DNA of 64,000 nt from Azospirillum formosense (GTDB lineage Bacteria; Pseudomonadota; Alphaproteobacteria; Azospirillales; Azospirillaceae), in NCBI RefSeq assembly GCF_040500525.1, contig NZ_CP159402.1, forward strand, positions 186,001 through 250,000. The letters are read 5' to 3'. Position numbers and translations under genes: made by a program. Of the stretch, positions 10,280 to 19,912 are shown piece after piece. The stretch's first letter is position 1; the number at the start of each line of letters is the position of its first letter. The notes beneath the pieces are model-generated. The model did not search any database, had not been told where the DNA came from, and worked only from the letters and a program-made list of their open reading frames with translations.

Positions 10280-10309
10280 CTTGAACGATGCCTTCCGCCA
10301 AGCCCATAT
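10280..10309 (+). promoter_or_regulatory. RpoH (sigma-32) promoter for htpX
   Basis: CTTGAAC and CCCATAT are separated by 16 bases, close to the classical heat-shock consensus. It points at htpX, with a leader of about 95 bases, and starts directly beside the divergent DUF1674 start codon. Confidence 0.7.
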
Positions 10310-10411
10310 CACCAGACAAGCCCGGCGGAAAGCCCCGCCGGGGCCGTCCTGTCCAACCAACAGCGAAACCGTCCAGAAGATCGCCCGGAACATCGCCAAG
10401 AGAACATCACC

Positions 10412-11302
10412 ATGACCAGCTATGTGAAGACCACCATCCTCCTCGCTGGCCTGACCGCCCTGTTCATGGGCATCGGCTATCTGATCGGCGGCAAGGGCGG
10501 CATGATGATCGCCTTCGTCATGGCGCTGGGCATGAACCTGTTCAGCTACTGGAATTCCGGCGACATGGTGCTGTCCATGTACGGCGCGCGGGAGGTCGAC
10601 GCCTACACCGCCCCCGAATATTACGGCATCGTCCAGCAGCTGGCCGAGCGCGCCGGCCTGCCGATGCCGCGCGTCTACATCATGGAGAACGACCAGCCCA
10701 ACGCCTTCGCCACCGGCCGCAACCCGGAGAACGCCGCGGTCGCCGCCACCACCGGCCTGCTGCGCCTGCTCAGCCCGGAGGAGATCGCCGGCGTCATGGC
10801 GCATGAGCTGGCCCATGTGAAGAACCGCGACACGCTGATCATGACGATCACCGCGACCATCGCTGGCGCCATCTCCATGCTCGCCAACTTCGGCATGTTC
10901 TTCGGCGCGTCGCAGGGCAACAGCCAGAACGGGCAGGGCGGCAACCCGCTCGGCCTGATCGGCGGCATCCTGATCGCCGTCCTGGCCCCCTTCGCCGCGA
11001 TGATCGTGCAGATGGCGATCAGCCGCACCCGCGAGTACGAGGCCGACCGCATCGGCGCGGAGATCTGCGGGCGCCCGCTGTGGCTGGCCGACGCGCTGAC
11101 CCGCATCCACAACTACGCCCACCAGATCCCGAACTACGCGGCGGAGTCCAACCCGGCCACGGCGCATCTGTTCATCGCCAACCCGCTGCACGGGCGCAGC
11201 CTCGACAGCCTGTTCTCCACCCACCCGAACATGGAGGAGCGGGTGCGCCGCCTGCGCGGCATGGCTGGCCCCTCCTTCATGCCGCGCAGCCCCTGGGGGT
11301 GA
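10412..11302 (+). CDS. htpX: Membrane-bound zinc metalloprotease HtpX
   Basis: A 296-residue M48B protease of the inner membrane that removes damaged membrane proteins, partly redundant with FtsH. The zinc motif HELAH is at residues 131-135. Two hydrophobic segments at the N-terminus (about 8-27 and 30-46) and two after the active site ([15 protein letters not shown] and [16 protein letters not shown]) give the usual four membrane spans. The ATG at 10412 matches the family start; the upstream open frame is not part of the gene. The heat-shock promoter at 10280 fits its known control. Confidence 0.96.
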   Translation: MTSYVKTTILLAGLTALFMGIGYLIGGKGGMMIAFVMALGMNLFSYWNSGDMVLSMYGAREVDAYTAPEYYGIVQQLAERAGLPMPRVYIMENDQPNAFATGRNPENAAVAATTGLLRLLSPEEIAGVMAHELAHVKNRDTLIMTITATIAGAISMLANFGMFFGASQGNSQNGQGGNPLGLIGGILIAVLAPFAAMIVQMAISRTREYEADRIGAEICGRPLWLADALTRIHNYAHQIPNYAAESNPATAHLFIANPLHGRSLDSLFSTHPNMEERVRRLRGMAGPSFMPRSPWG

Positions 11303-11388
11303 GCGAAGGCGGTTCGCGGTTGCGTGGCGAAGGGCGTAAGACTACTTTCCCTCGGCTTGCCGATTGTGGGGCGATCAGGGGGAACCGC

Positions 11389-12321
11389 ATGTCCGACGTC
11401 ACGAAATACCGCCTCGTCACCCGGTCCGACTTCGACGGGCTGGTCTGCGCCGTGCTCCTGAAGGAGCTTGGCATCCTCGACGAGATCAAGTTCGTGCATC
11501 CCAAGGACATGCAGGACGGCAAGGTCGAGATCTCCGACCGCGACATCACCACCAACCTGCCCTATGTGCCCGGCGTCCATCTCGCCTTCGACCATCACCT
11601 GTCGGAGACGATCCGCGTCGGCAAGCGCGACAACCACATCATCGAGGCCGACGCCCCCTCCGCCGCCCGCGTCGTCTACAACTACTACGGCGGCAAGGAG
11701 CGCTTCCCGACCATCTCCGACGCGATGATGGCCGCGGTCGATCAGGCCGACTCCGCCCAGTACGGCATCGAGGACATCCTGAAGCCGCAGGGCTGGACCC
11801 TGCTGAATTTCATCATGGACGCGCGCACCGGCCTCGGCCGCTTCCGTGACTTCCGGATCTCCAACTACCAGCTCATGATGGAGCTGATCGACTGCTGCCG
11901 GAATCACGGCATCGACGAGATCCTCGCCCTGCCCGACGTGAAGGAGCGGGTGGACCTCTACACCGAGCATGAGGCGAAGTTCTCCGACCAGCTCGCCCGC
12001 TGCAGCACGATCCGCGGCAACGTCGTGGTCATCGACCTGCGGCGGGAGGAGACCATCTACGCCGGCAACCGCTTCATGATCTACGCGATGTACCCGGAAT
12101 CGAACGTGTCGATCCACGTCCTGTGGGGGCTGAAGCAGCAGAACACGGTGCTGGCCTGCGGCAAGTCGATCATCAACCGCAGCTCCAAGACCAACATCGG
12201 CCCGCTCATGCTGGAATACGGCGGCGGCGGGCACGAGGCGGCGGGCACCTGCCAGGTGGACAACGACAAGGCCGAAGCGGTGCTGGAGGAGATCGTCGGG
12301 CGCATGCGCGCCGACGGCTGA
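11389..12321 (+). CDS. DHH family phosphoesterase (exopolyphosphatase-like)
   Basis: A 310-residue protein of the DHH/DHHA1 superfamily, metal-dependent phosphoesterases that include RecJ, NrnA and PPX1-type enzymes. The first metal motif is SDFDGLVCAV near residue 14, DHH itself is at 68-70 (AFDHHLSE), and the DHHA1 end carries GGGGHEAAGTCQ. Annotated relatives are called exopolyphosphatase-like or nanoRNase-like, and the sequence alone does not decide between polyphosphate and short oligonucleotides. The gene directly downstream starts 8 bp after its stop. Confidence 0.9.
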   Translation: MSDVTKYRLVTRSDFDGLVCAVLLKELGILDEIKFVHPKDMQDGKVEISDRDITTNLPYVPGVHLAFDHHLSETIRVGKRDNHIIEADAPSAARVVYNYYGGKERFPTISDAMMAAVDQADSAQYGIEDILKPQGWTLLNFIMDARTGLGRFRDFRISNYQLMMELIDCCRNHGIDEILALPDVKERVDLYTEHEAKFSDQLARCSTIRGNVVVIDLRREETIYAGNRFMIYAMYPESNVSIHVLWGLKQQNTVLACGKSIINRSSKTNIGPLMLEYGGGGHEAAGTCQVDNDKAEAVLEEIVGRMRADG

Positions 12322-12329
12322 CGGGAATC

Positions 12330-13064
12330 GTGCCGGACCTGTTCCTCGACAAGACCCTGCTGTTCGACGCGGGGTGGCTGACCGTTTCGGCCGCCACCAG
12401 CCGGGATGACGTGCTCCTCCGGATCGCCGAAGCCGAACGCCGCGCCGAGGCGGCGCTGGAGCAGCTCGCGCAAACGCTGACCCAGGGCATCGCGGCGGCG
12501 GAGCGCGACCGGCGCATCGACGCCTTGCTGGCGCTGGAGACGCGCGGCATCCCGGCTTCCCGCACCGCGGCGGACGGGGCGGTGGAGCGCGTCATGATGG
12601 AGGTCGGCTTCCGCAAGCGCGACCTGATGCCCCGCTTCCACGAGCTGGCCGAGCATTGCCGTGCCATCCACCGCCGCGCCCTGGCGATGGCGCGGGACGC
12701 CCGCTGGGCGCTGATGCTGGAGCGCGCCGCCGCCGACCCCGGCGGGCCGTCCAGCCCCATCCAGGGGACGGGGACCCGCTACGTCAAGAGCGACCGCTAC
12801 GACGCCCGCGCCGCGCGCAGCCTGCCGCCGGACGACCGTGTGCGCGCCGACCGTTTCCTCAAGCGGCTGGGCGAGGACCCGGTGCCGCCGGAGCTGGAGT
12901 TGAGCGCGCTGGAGGGGACGGCGCTGTGGGCGATGAAGGCCGGCAACGGCAACCGCTTCATCCTGCGCCGGGGCGAATTGCGCGGCGTCGCCTGCTTCTT
13001 CGTCGAGGATGTCGGCCCCTACCCCGACCACGAGGGCGGACGGCGGGGCGTGCTGGCCCGCTGA
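12330..13064 (+). CDS. Conserved-looking protein of unknown function
   Basis: A 244-residue protein, not recognised. It must start at the GTG at 12330, as no in-frame ATG lies near. The N-terminal two thirds are helical and charged (RRIDALLALETRGIPASRT). The last 80 residues contain DPVPPELELSALEGTALWAM and a following GNRFILRR, a pattern faintly like RelE/ParE-type folds (DP-P, L-x-G, LW, G-x-R-x-I). That is only a resemblance. It follows the DHH gene by 8 bp and is probably co-transcribed. Confidence 0.75.
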   Translation: MPDLFLDKTLLFDAGWLTVSAATSRDDVLLRIAEAERRAEAALEQLAQTLTQGIAAAERDRRIDALLALETRGIPASRTAADGAVERVMMEVGFRKRDLMPRFHELAEHCRAIHRRALAMARDARWALMLERAAADPGGPSSPIQGTGTRYVKSDRYDARAARSLPPDDRVRADRFLKRLGEDPVPPELELSALEGTALWAMKAGNGNRFILRRGELRGVACFFVEDVGPYPDHEGGRRGVLAR

Positions 13065-13138
13065 GAGGGGAGGGAATCCGTTCGGCCCCGCGCTGCGGCT
13101 ACTCGACACCCGCGGCCCGGCGCGCTACATCCAGCGGC

Positions 13139-14467
13139 ATGTCCGACGCCTCCCTTGCCGCGCGCTCCGCCGCGCTCGACCTGCTGCGCGATGTGCTGCG
13201 CAAGTCCATCCCCTTCGACGACGCGTTCGACGCGCATCCGGAGTTGCGCGGGCTCGACCCGCGCGACCGCGGCTTCGTGCGGCTGCTGACCGCCACCGTG
13301 CTGCGCCGGCTCGGCCAGATCGACGCGCTGATCCAGGGCAGCCTCGCCAAGCCGGGCCTGCCCAAGGCCACCGTGCACGACATCCTGCGGCTGGGCGCGG
13401 CCCAGCTCGTCTTCCTCGGCACGCCCGCCCACGCCGCCGTCGACACGGCGGTGGAGCTGGCCGCGGCCAAGGGGGCGGAGCCCTACAAGGGCCTGATCAA
13501 CGCCGTCCTGCGCCGAATCGGCCGCGAGGGGGCGGAACTGGCCGCCCAGCAGGACGCCGGGCGCCTGAACACGCCGGACTGGCTGTGGCTGGCCTGGCGG
13601 CAGGCCTACGGCATCGGCCGCACCCGCGGCATCGTCGAGGCGCACCTGCACGAGGCGCCGCTGGACATCACCGTCAAGGCCGATCCCGCGGTCTGGGCCG
13701 AGCGGCTGGAGGCCAGGCTGCTGCCCACGGGCACGCTGCGCCGCGCCGCCGGCGGCAACCTGACGGAGCTGCCGGGCTTCGCCGAGGGCGCCTGGTGGGT
13801 GCAGGACCTCGCCGCCTCGCTGCCGGCCAAGCTGTTCGGCGATCTGGCGGGCAAGCGCGTCTACGACCTGTGCGCCGCCCCCGGCGGCAAGACCGCCCAG
13901 CTCGTCGCGCAGGGCGCGCAGGTGACGGCGGTCGACCGTTCCGCCAAGCGGCTGGAGCGGGTGCGGGAGAACCTGACCCGGCTGAACCTCTCGGCGGAGG
14001 TGCTGGCCACCGACGCCGCCACCTGGACCCCGGAGCAGCCCGCCGACGCGGTGCTGCTCGACGCTCCCTGCTCGGCCACCGGGGCGATCCGCCGCCATCC
14101 CGACATCCTGCGGGTCAAGACGCCGGAGGACATCGCCAAGCTGGCCAAGGCCCAGAGCCGCCTGCTGGCCCACGCCGTCGATCTGGTGAAGCCGGGCGGA
14201 ACGCTGGTCTACTGCACCTGTTCCATCCAGCCGGAGGAGGGCGAGGCGCAGATCGACCGCATCCTGGCCCGCGACAAGCGGGTCGAGCGGCTGCCCATCA
14301 CACCGGTTGATCTGGGTGCCGATCCGGGTGGCGGGCATGCGGGGGATGGCAATTTGGCCGAGTTGATCAACGAGCGCGGTGAGGTACGATCCCTGCCGGG
14401 CATGCTCGGGGACCTCGGCGGGATCGACGGGTTCTTCGTGGCAAGGCTGCGACGGCTGCACGATTAG
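13139..14467 (+). CDS. rsmB: 16S rRNA (cytosine-C5)-methyltransferase, RsmB/NOP family
   Basis: A 442-residue protein with an N-terminal NusB-like RNA-binding domain (about 1-140, including RDRGFVRLLTATVLRRLGQI) and a C-terminal Rossmann methyltransferase. SAM motif I is DLCAAPGGKT. The two catalytic cysteines sit in DAPCSATG and YCTCSIQPEEGE, the order found in m5C RNA methyltransferases. RsmB methylates C967 of 16S rRNA in E. coli. The ATG at 13139 fits the family start. It is followed by the heparinase-like gene and purH, a common alphaproteobacterial order. Confidence 0.93.
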   Translation: MSDASLAARSAALDLLRDVLRKSIPFDDAFDAHPELRGLDPRDRGFVRLLTATVLRRLGQIDALIQGSLAKPGLPKATVHDILRLGAAQLVFLGTPAHAAVDTAVELAAAKGAEPYKGLINAVLRRIGREGAELAAQQDAGRLNTPDWLWLAWRQAYGIGRTRGIVEAHLHEAPLDITVKADPAVWAERLEARLLPTGTLRRAAGGNLTELPGFAEGAWWVQDLAASLPAKLFGDLAGKRVYDLCAAPGGKTAQLVAQGAQVTAVDRSAKRLERVRENLTRLNLSAEVLATDAATWTPEQPADAVLLDAPCSATGAIRRHPDILRVKTPEDIAKLAKAQSRLLAHAVDLVKPGGTLVYCTCSIQPEEGEAQIDRILARDKRVERLPITPVDLGADPGGGHAGDGNLAELINERGEVRSLPGMLGDLGGIDGFFVARLRRLHD

Positions 14468-14594
14468 GGCACCACCGGCTTGCGGGGGTCGAGGCGAATT
14501 TGATACGACAACAGGATGCATCCCCCCGATCGCCCGAATGCCTTCAGCGAAGCGCCGGCCATCGCCTCCCCCTGCCGTGTGACGGGGTGAGCCG

Positions 14595-16247
14595 ATGAGC
14601 GCCGGGCGTGGGAAAATGGGCCGCTTGCGGGACGGCGTCGCGCAGATCGCCTTCGGCAACCCGATCTACAAGCTGACCTTGGGCGGCCGCGCGCCGACCG
14701 CCCTGTCCGCCGTGCCGCCGGACCCCTGGCCGGGCGACGCCGGGGACGGCTCGGCGATCCTGGCCGGCGTCTTCCGCTTCGGCGGGCAGGCGGCGGCGGC
14801 CGACGCCCACGGCGCGCCGAACTGGCGGGCCGGCAGCATCGTCTGGCAGGACGCCCTGCACGGCTTCGACTGGCTGCGCGACCTGCGGGCGGTCGGCGGC
14901 GACACGGCGCGGCGGCGCGCCCGCGCGCTGGTGCTGTCCTGGCTGGACCACAACGGGAGCTGGAACGCCCAGACCTGGGCGCCGGAGGTGCTGGGCGCCC
15001 GCATCGCCGCCTGGATCGGCCTGCACGACTTCTACTGCGCCTCCGCCGACGACGAGTTCCGCGCCGCGGTCTTCGACAGCCTCGCCCGGCAGGTCAAGCA
15101 TCTGACCCGCGTGGTGCCCGGCGCGCTGGACGGCAAGGCGCTGGTCACCGCGGCCAAGGGCCTCGTCTATGGCGGCTTCTGCCTGCCGGAGCACGAGCGC
15201 GTCGGCCAGGACGCGCTGAAGCTGCTGGAGCGGGAGCTGCCGCGCCAGATCCTGCCGGACGGCGGCCATGTCGAGCGCTGCCCCTCGGTGCAGCTGCGCA
15301 TCCTGCGCGACCTGATCGACATGCGGTCGGTCTTGCGCACCGCCCGCGCCGATGTGCCGGAGGCGCTGCAGCACGCCATCGACCGCATGACCCCGGCCCT
15401 GCGCTTCTTCCGCCACGGCGACGGCGGCCTCGCCCTGTTCAACGGCGGCCGGGAGGAGGACGCGGCGCTGGTCGACACGGTGCTGGCCCAGGCCGACGCC
15501 CGCGGGCGCCCGCTGAAGAGCGCGCCGCACACCGGCTTCGAGCGGCTGATCGCCGGGCGCACCATGGTGCTGATGGACACCGGCGTGCCGCCGGTCACCG
15601 GGCTGGACGCCACCGCCCACGCCGGCACGCTGTCGCTGGAGATGTCGGTCGGCAAGGAGCGCCTGATCGTCAATTGCGGCGCCCATCCGGTGAAGACCGG
15701 CCCCTGGCGCGCCGCCCTGGCCGGAACCGCCGCCCACTCCACCGTCGTGCTGGCCGAGACCAACTCGTCGGAGGTGATGGAGCAGGGCGGGCTGGGCCGC
15801 CGCCCTTCCCATGTCGGCTGCGAGCGGCAGGAGAACGACGGGGCGGTGCTGGTCGTCGCCACCCACAACGGCTACAGCCGCAACTTCGGCTATCTGCACC
15901 GCCGCCGCGTCTATCTGGCGGAGAACGGCGAGGATCTGCGCGGCGAGGACATGCTGGAGCCGGTGATCGGCGCCACGCCGGAACCGCGGCCCTTCACCAT
16001 CCGCTTCCACCTGCACCCGGCGGTCCAGGCGACCCTCGTCCAGGGCGGGCAGGTCCAGCTGAAGCTGCCGAGCGGGGCCGCCTGGCGGCTGCGCGCGTCG
16101 GGCGCCACGCTGGAGCTGGAGGAGAGCATTTATCTGGGCAGCGGCGACGAACCGCGGCGGACCACCCAGATCGCCGTCTCCGGACATACCGGCCCCGCCA
16201 TCAAGACGGTGAAATGGGCCTTGCGCCGCGAGCGCAAGGGGGGGTAA
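14595..16247 (+). CDS. Heparinase II/III family protein
   Basis: A 550-residue protein. The first half is an alpha-helical toroid (residues about 60-330), the second a beta-sandwich matching the heparinase II/III domain, including HAGTLSLEMSVGKERLIVNCG and GTAAHSTVVL. Known members are polysaccharide lyases acting on heparin, alginate or other uronates. This lineage in Azospirillum-like bacteria has no proven substrate and shows no clear N-terminal signal peptide, so periplasmic location is doubtful. It lies between rsmB and purH on the same strand. Confidence 0.88.
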   Translation: MSAGRGKMGRLRDGVAQIAFGNPIYKLTLGGRAPTALSAVPPDPWPGDAGDGSAILAGVFRFGGQAAAADAHGAPNWRAGSIVWQDALHGFDWLRDLRAVGGDTARRRARALVLSWLDHNGSWNAQTWAPEVLGARIAAWIGLHDFYCASADDEFRAAVFDSLARQVKHLTRVVPGALDGKALVTAAKGLVYGGFCLPEHERVGQDALKLLERELPRQILPDGGHVERCPSVQLRILRDLIDMRSVLRTARADVPEALQHAIDRMTPALRFFRHGDGGLALFNGGREEDAALVDTVLAQADARGRPLKSAPHTGFERLIAGRTMVLMDTGVPPVTGLDATAHAGTLSLEMSVGKERLIVNCGAHPVKTGPWRAALAGTAAHSTVVLAETNSSEVMEQGGLGRRPSHVGCERQENDGAVLVVATHNGYSRNFGYLHRRRVYLAENGEDLRGEDMLEPVIGATPEPRPFTIRFHLHPAVQATLVQGGQVQLKLPSGAAWRLRASGATLELEESIYLGSGDEPRRTTQIAVSGHTGPAIKTVKWALRRERKGG

Positions 16248-16332
16248 ACCGCGCCCATCCGCGGCGGACAGGCCGTGGGAACACGGATCGGTGCCTGTTT
16301 CGAGAGTCTGTGGAGTGTTCGCCCTGCGACCG

Positions 16333-16365
16333 TGATCCCCGCCCGGGCGGGGGTGACGAGGCGGG
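16333..16365. repeat. Short palindromic repeat between heparinase gene and purH
   Basis: A palindrome built on CCCCGCCCGGGCGGGG, flanked by TGATC and TGACGAGG. It looks like the dispersed intergenic palindromes common in alphaproteobacteria. Confidence 0.5.
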
Positions 16366-16464
16366 GTGTTTCGCTTTTCCGTCTTTCCGGGTCCCGTCTC
16401 CCCAAGCCCCGTCTTCCCATGCCCGGTCCGCCGCAGCCGGTTCCATGACAGCCAGGATGCCCCG

Positions 16465-18069
16465 ATGAGCCCGCCGAACGTCGCCCACTCGCCCGCCCCC
16501 GATCTCGTCCGCATCACGCGCGCGCTGATCTCCGTGTCCGACAAGACGGGCCTCGTCGCGCTCGGCCAGGCGCTGGCGGCCAAGGGGGTGGAGATCCTGT
16601 CCACCGGCGGCTCCGCCCAGCGGCTGGCCGAGGCCGGCATCCCGGTGAAGGAGGTCTCCGACCACACCGGCTTCCCGGAGATCATGGACGGGCGCGTCAA
16701 GACGCTGCACCCGCGCGTGCACGGCGGCATCCTGGCCCGCCGCGACATCCACGCCGAGGCGATGACCACCCACGACATTCCGCCGATCGACCTCGTGGTG
16801 GTGAACCTCTATCCGTTCGAGGCGACGGTGTCGAAGGGCGCCGACTACGCCAACTGCGTGGAGAACATCGACATCGGCGGCCCGGCGATGATCCGCGCCG
16901 CGGCCAAGAACCACGACTTCGTCACCGTCGTCACCGACCCCGAGGATTACGAGGCGGTTCTGGACGAGCTGGCGACCCATGACGGCGCCGTCACGCTGAA
17001 GCTCCGCCGCACCCTGGCCCAGCGCGCCTACGCCCGCACGGCCTCCTACGACGCGGCCATCTCCTCCTGGCTGGCCGGCCAGCTCGGCGAGACCTTCCCG
17101 CCGCGCACCACCCTGTCGGGCACGCTCAGCCAGACCCTGCGCTACGGCGAGAACCCGCACCAGCAGGCGGCCTTCTACGTCACCGGCGAGCAGCGTCCGG
17201 GTGTGGCGACGGCGATCCAGCTCCAGGGCAAGGAGCTGTCCTACAACAACCTGAACGACACCGACGCCGCCTTCGAGCTGGTCGCCGAGTTCGAGCGCCC
17301 GGCCGTCGCCATCATCAAGCACGCCAACCCCTGCGGCGTGGCCGAGGGGACGAACCTGCTCGACGCTTACAAGCAGGCCCTGCTGTGCGACCCGGTCAGC
17401 GCCTTCGGCGGCATCATCGCGGTCAACCGCCCGCTGGACGCCGCCACGGCGGAGGAGATCGCCAAGCTGTTCGCCGAGGTGGTGATCGCCCCGGACGCCG
17501 ACGACGCGGCCCGCGCCCTGCTCGCCACCAAGAAGAACCTGCGCGTCCTGCTGACCAAGGACGTGCCGAACCCGGCCGAGCCGGGGATGATGGTGAAGCA
17601 GCTCTCCGGCGGCTTCCTGCTGCAGAACCGCGACAACGGCCGCATCACCCTTGGTGACCTGAAGGTGGTGACCAAGCGCGCCCCGACCGAGCAGGAGCTG
17701 GCCGACCTGCTCTTCGCCTTCCGCGTCGCCAAGCATGTGAAGTCGAACGCCATCGTCTACGCGAAGAACGGCGCCACGGTGGGCGTCGGCGCCGGCCAGA
17801 TGAGCCGCGTCGACTCGGCCCGCATCGCCGCCATCAAGTCGGCGGAGGCCGCCAAGGCCGCCGGCCTGAGCGAGCCGCTGACCAAGGGGTCGGTGGTTGC
17901 CTCGGACGCCTTCTTCCCCTTCGCGGACGGCCTGCTGGCCGCGGCGGAAGCCGGCGTGACGGCGGTGATCCAGCCGGGCGGCTCGATCCGCGACAACGAC
18001 GTCATCGCCGCCGCCGATGAGAAGGGGCTGGCGATGGTGCTGACCGGGATGCGCCACTTCCGGCACTGA
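16465..18069 (+). CDS. purH: Bifunctional AICAR transformylase/IMP cyclohydrolase
   Basis: A 534-residue enzyme for the last two steps of IMP synthesis. The N-terminal IMP cyclohydrolase (about 10-200) shows [22 protein letters not shown] and [16 protein letters not shown]. The C-terminal AICAR formyltransferase shows [25 protein letters not shown] (catalytic Lys-His) and [15 protein letters not shown]. Complete, ending GMRHFRH. The ATG at 16465 is the family start. Monocistronic in appearance, followed by a dispersed repeat. Confidence 0.97.
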   Translation: MSPPNVAHSPAPDLVRITRALISVSDKTGLVALGQALAAKGVEILSTGGSAQRLAEAGIPVKEVSDHTGFPEIMDGRVKTLHPRVHGGILARRDIHAEAMTTHDIPPIDLVVVNLYPFEATVSKGADYANCVENIDIGGPAMIRAAAKNHDFVTVVTDPEDYEAVLDELATHDGAVTLKLRRTLAQRAYARTASYDAAISSWLAGQLGETFPPRTTLSGTLSQTLRYGENPHQQAAFYVTGEQRPGVATAIQLQGKELSYNNLNDTDAAFELVAEFERPAVAIIKHANPCGVAEGTNLLDAYKQALLCDPVSAFGGIIAVNRPLDAATAEEIAKLFAEVVIAPDADDAARALLATKKNLRVLLTKDVPNPAEPGMMVKQLSGGFLLQNRDNGRITLGDLKVVTKRAPTEQELADLLFAFRVAKHVKSNAIVYAKNGATVGVGAGQMSRVDSARIAAIKSAEAAKAAGLSEPLTKGSVVASDAFFPFADGLLAAAEAGVTAVIQPGGSIRDNDVIAAADEKGLAMVLTGMRHFRH

Positions 18070-18078
18070 GGACTCACT

Positions 18079-18186
18079 TGCCCCCTCCCTGACCCTCCCC
18101 CGCTAACGCAGGGGAGGGGACCATTCTCCCTCTCCTGCGAAGCGGGGGAGGGAAGGGGCCCGCGGCGAAGCCGTGGGAAGGGTGGG
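18079..18186. repeat. Dispersed palindromic repeat, copy A
   Basis: A GC-rich intergenic element of nested palindromes (CCCTCCC / GGGAGGG arms, CTGCGAAGCGGGGGAGGG core) between purH and a convergent gene. It shares the CTGCGAAGCG core and CCTCCC arms with the copy at 42361-42470, and the general design with 50231-50358. Confidence 0.7.
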
Positions 18187-18190
18187 GGCT

Positions 18191-18442
18191 TTACCCCCGC
18201 CGCGCCCCCATCAGCCGCGCCAGCAGGGCGGCGGCTTCGGTCTGCGGCGTTTTCCCGTCCGCACCGTCGTCCGGCTTCAGGCGCCCGGTCGCCGCCATGG
18301 CGATCAGCATCGCCGGATGCAGCGCGGGGTGATGCCCCGGCTGGTGTCCCGCCGAATCGTCGTCCCCACGCGCCGCGGCGTGGTCGCTGGCCAGCGCCTC
18401 GTTGATGTGCGCGAAGGCCTCGATGTCCTTGATGTGCAACAT
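18191..18442 (-). CDS. Small hypothetical protein
   Basis: An 83-residue protein, not recognised. The ATG at 18442 has GGAGGG at a suitable distance and gives [19 protein letters not shown], an amphipathic start. The middle is His/Asp-rich ([15 protein letters not shown]). No signal peptide or membrane span. Convergent with purH and downstream of no obvious operon. Confidence 0.55.
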   Translation of the reverse strand: MLHIKDIEAFAHINEALASDHAAARGDDDSAGHQPGHHPALHPAMLIAMAATGRLKPDDGADGKTPQTEAAALLARLMGARRG

Positions 18443-18523
18443 GTCCGTTCCGCCCTCCGCGCCAAGTTCGTTGTGCGTCGCAGCAAAAGGCAAGTTAGCA
18501 GCTTCCGCCGGTTGAATCCGCCG

Positions 18524-19834
18524 TCATGCCGCGGCGGACTGTCGCACCGTATTCGCGTCGCCCGGTGCCGGCTCCCGAACCGTCAGCATAAGCCCAAAAC
18601 CGATCACGAAGAAAGCCACAACGCTCGCCATGCCGGCCCGCTGGCTGTCGAACAGCGTGGTCGCCAGCCCGAAGGCGAGCGGCCCGACGAAGCCGGCCAT
18701 GCGGCCGGTCAGGCTGTAGAGACCGAACATCTCGCCCACCATGCCCGGCGGGGCCAGCCGCGCCATCATCGACCGCCCGGCCGCCTGCGCCGGCCCGAAG
18801 AAGGCGCCCAGCCCCAGGGCCAGCACCCAGAACCACGCCTTCTCCGTCGCCAGCAGCAGCGGAACGCCGAAGGCGGTCAGGCCGATCAGGCTGACCAGGA
18901 TGGTCGGCTTGGCCCCCATGCGGTCGTCCACCCAGGCGAAGCCGATGGCCCCGACGCCGGCCACCACGTTCAGCGCAATGGCGAAGAGCAGGATCTCCTC
19001 GAACGTCATGCCGAAGGCGTGGGCGGCGAAGATGCCGCCGAAGGCGGTGATGGTGTTGATGCCGTCGCGGTAGATCGCGCTGGCGATCAGGAAACGCAGC
19101 GTGTTGCGGTACTTGCGCGTTTCCGTCAGCGTCCGGCGCAGCGTCGCCACGCCCTCCCTCGCGGCCTGCCGGATGCCGAGGCCGGTCGCCGGCGCGTCCG
19201 GAACGAACAGGAAGAAGGGCAGGGCGAACAGCCCGTACCAGGCGGCGGCGAGAAGGGCGGTGGCGCGCACCGGCGCCTGCTCCGCGGTGTCGAGCAGGCC
19301 GAACAGCGGGGTGGGCGACTTCACGAAGACGAACAGGGCGACCACCAGACAGGCCAGCCCGCCGAAATAGCCGATGCCCCAGCCCCAGCCGGAAATCCGC
19401 CCGAGCATCCGCGGCGGCGCCAGCGCGGTCAGGCTGGCGTTGTAGAAGACGTTCGCCAGCTCGAAGGCGACGGTGCCGATGACCACGCAGACCAGGGCGA
19501 ACAGCGCGTGGGAGGGGTCGGGCTTCACCCACCAGAGCGCGGCGCAGAAGACCACGGTCAGGCCGGTGAACAGCGCCATCCACGGCTTGCGCCGCCCCGT
19601 CCGGTCGGCCACCGCGCCCAGCACGGGGCTGAGCAGGGCGATCAGCAGCCCGGCGACGGTCAGCGCGGCGCTCCAGCGCGAGGCGCCCGCCACCTCGTCC
19701 CCGACCACGCCGCGGGCGAAGTAGACGGAGAAGATGAAGGTCGTGATGATGGTGTTGTACGACGAGTTCGCCCAGTCGTAGAGGCACCAGGACGCGATGG
19801 CGCGGCGGCTCGGCGCCTCGGCGGTGTGGGGCAT
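18524..19834 (-). CDS. MFS transporter, Atg22/UMF1 type
   Basis: A 436-residue integral membrane protein with about 12 predicted spans. The N-terminus, ASWCLYDWANSSYNTIITTF, is the hallmark of the UMF1/Atg22-like group, and the first cytoplasmic loop has the MFS-type GAVADRTGRRKPWM. Yeast Atg22 exports amino acids from the vacuole; the bacterial substrate is unknown. Single gene, flanked by small orphan genes. Confidence 0.9.
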   Translation of the reverse strand: MPHTAEAPSRRAIASWCLYDWANSSYNTIITTFIFSVYFARGVVGDEVAGASRWSAALTVAGLLIALLSPVLGAVADRTGRRKPWMALFTGLTVVFCAALWWVKPDPSHALFALVCVVIGTVAFELANVFYNASLTALAPPRMLGRISGWGWGIGYFGGLACLVVALFVFVKSPTPLFGLLDTAEQAPVRATALLAAAWYGLFALPFFLFVPDAPATGLGIRQAAREGVATLRRTLTETRKYRNTLRFLIASAIYRDGINTITAFGGIFAAHAFGMTFEEILLFAIALNVVAGVGAIGFAWVDDRMGAKPTILVSLIGLTAFGVPLLLATEKAWFWVLALGLGAFFGPAQAAGRSMMARLAPPGMVGEMFGLYSLTGRMAGFVGPLAFGLATTLFDSQRAGMASVVAFFVIGFGLMLTVREPAPGDANTVRQSAAA

Positions 19835-19912
19835 GCTGCAGGATCGGCCGTCTGTTGTCCGGGATGGCCCACTCTAGGCAAACCGGCCCGGAATGCCAAC
19901 CCGGGGGCGGAG

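Noticed and set aside
16333..16365. Reading the GC palindrome before purH as a terminator or riboswitch
   Set aside because: No T-run and no conserved purine riboswitch core; it fits a dispersed repeat better.
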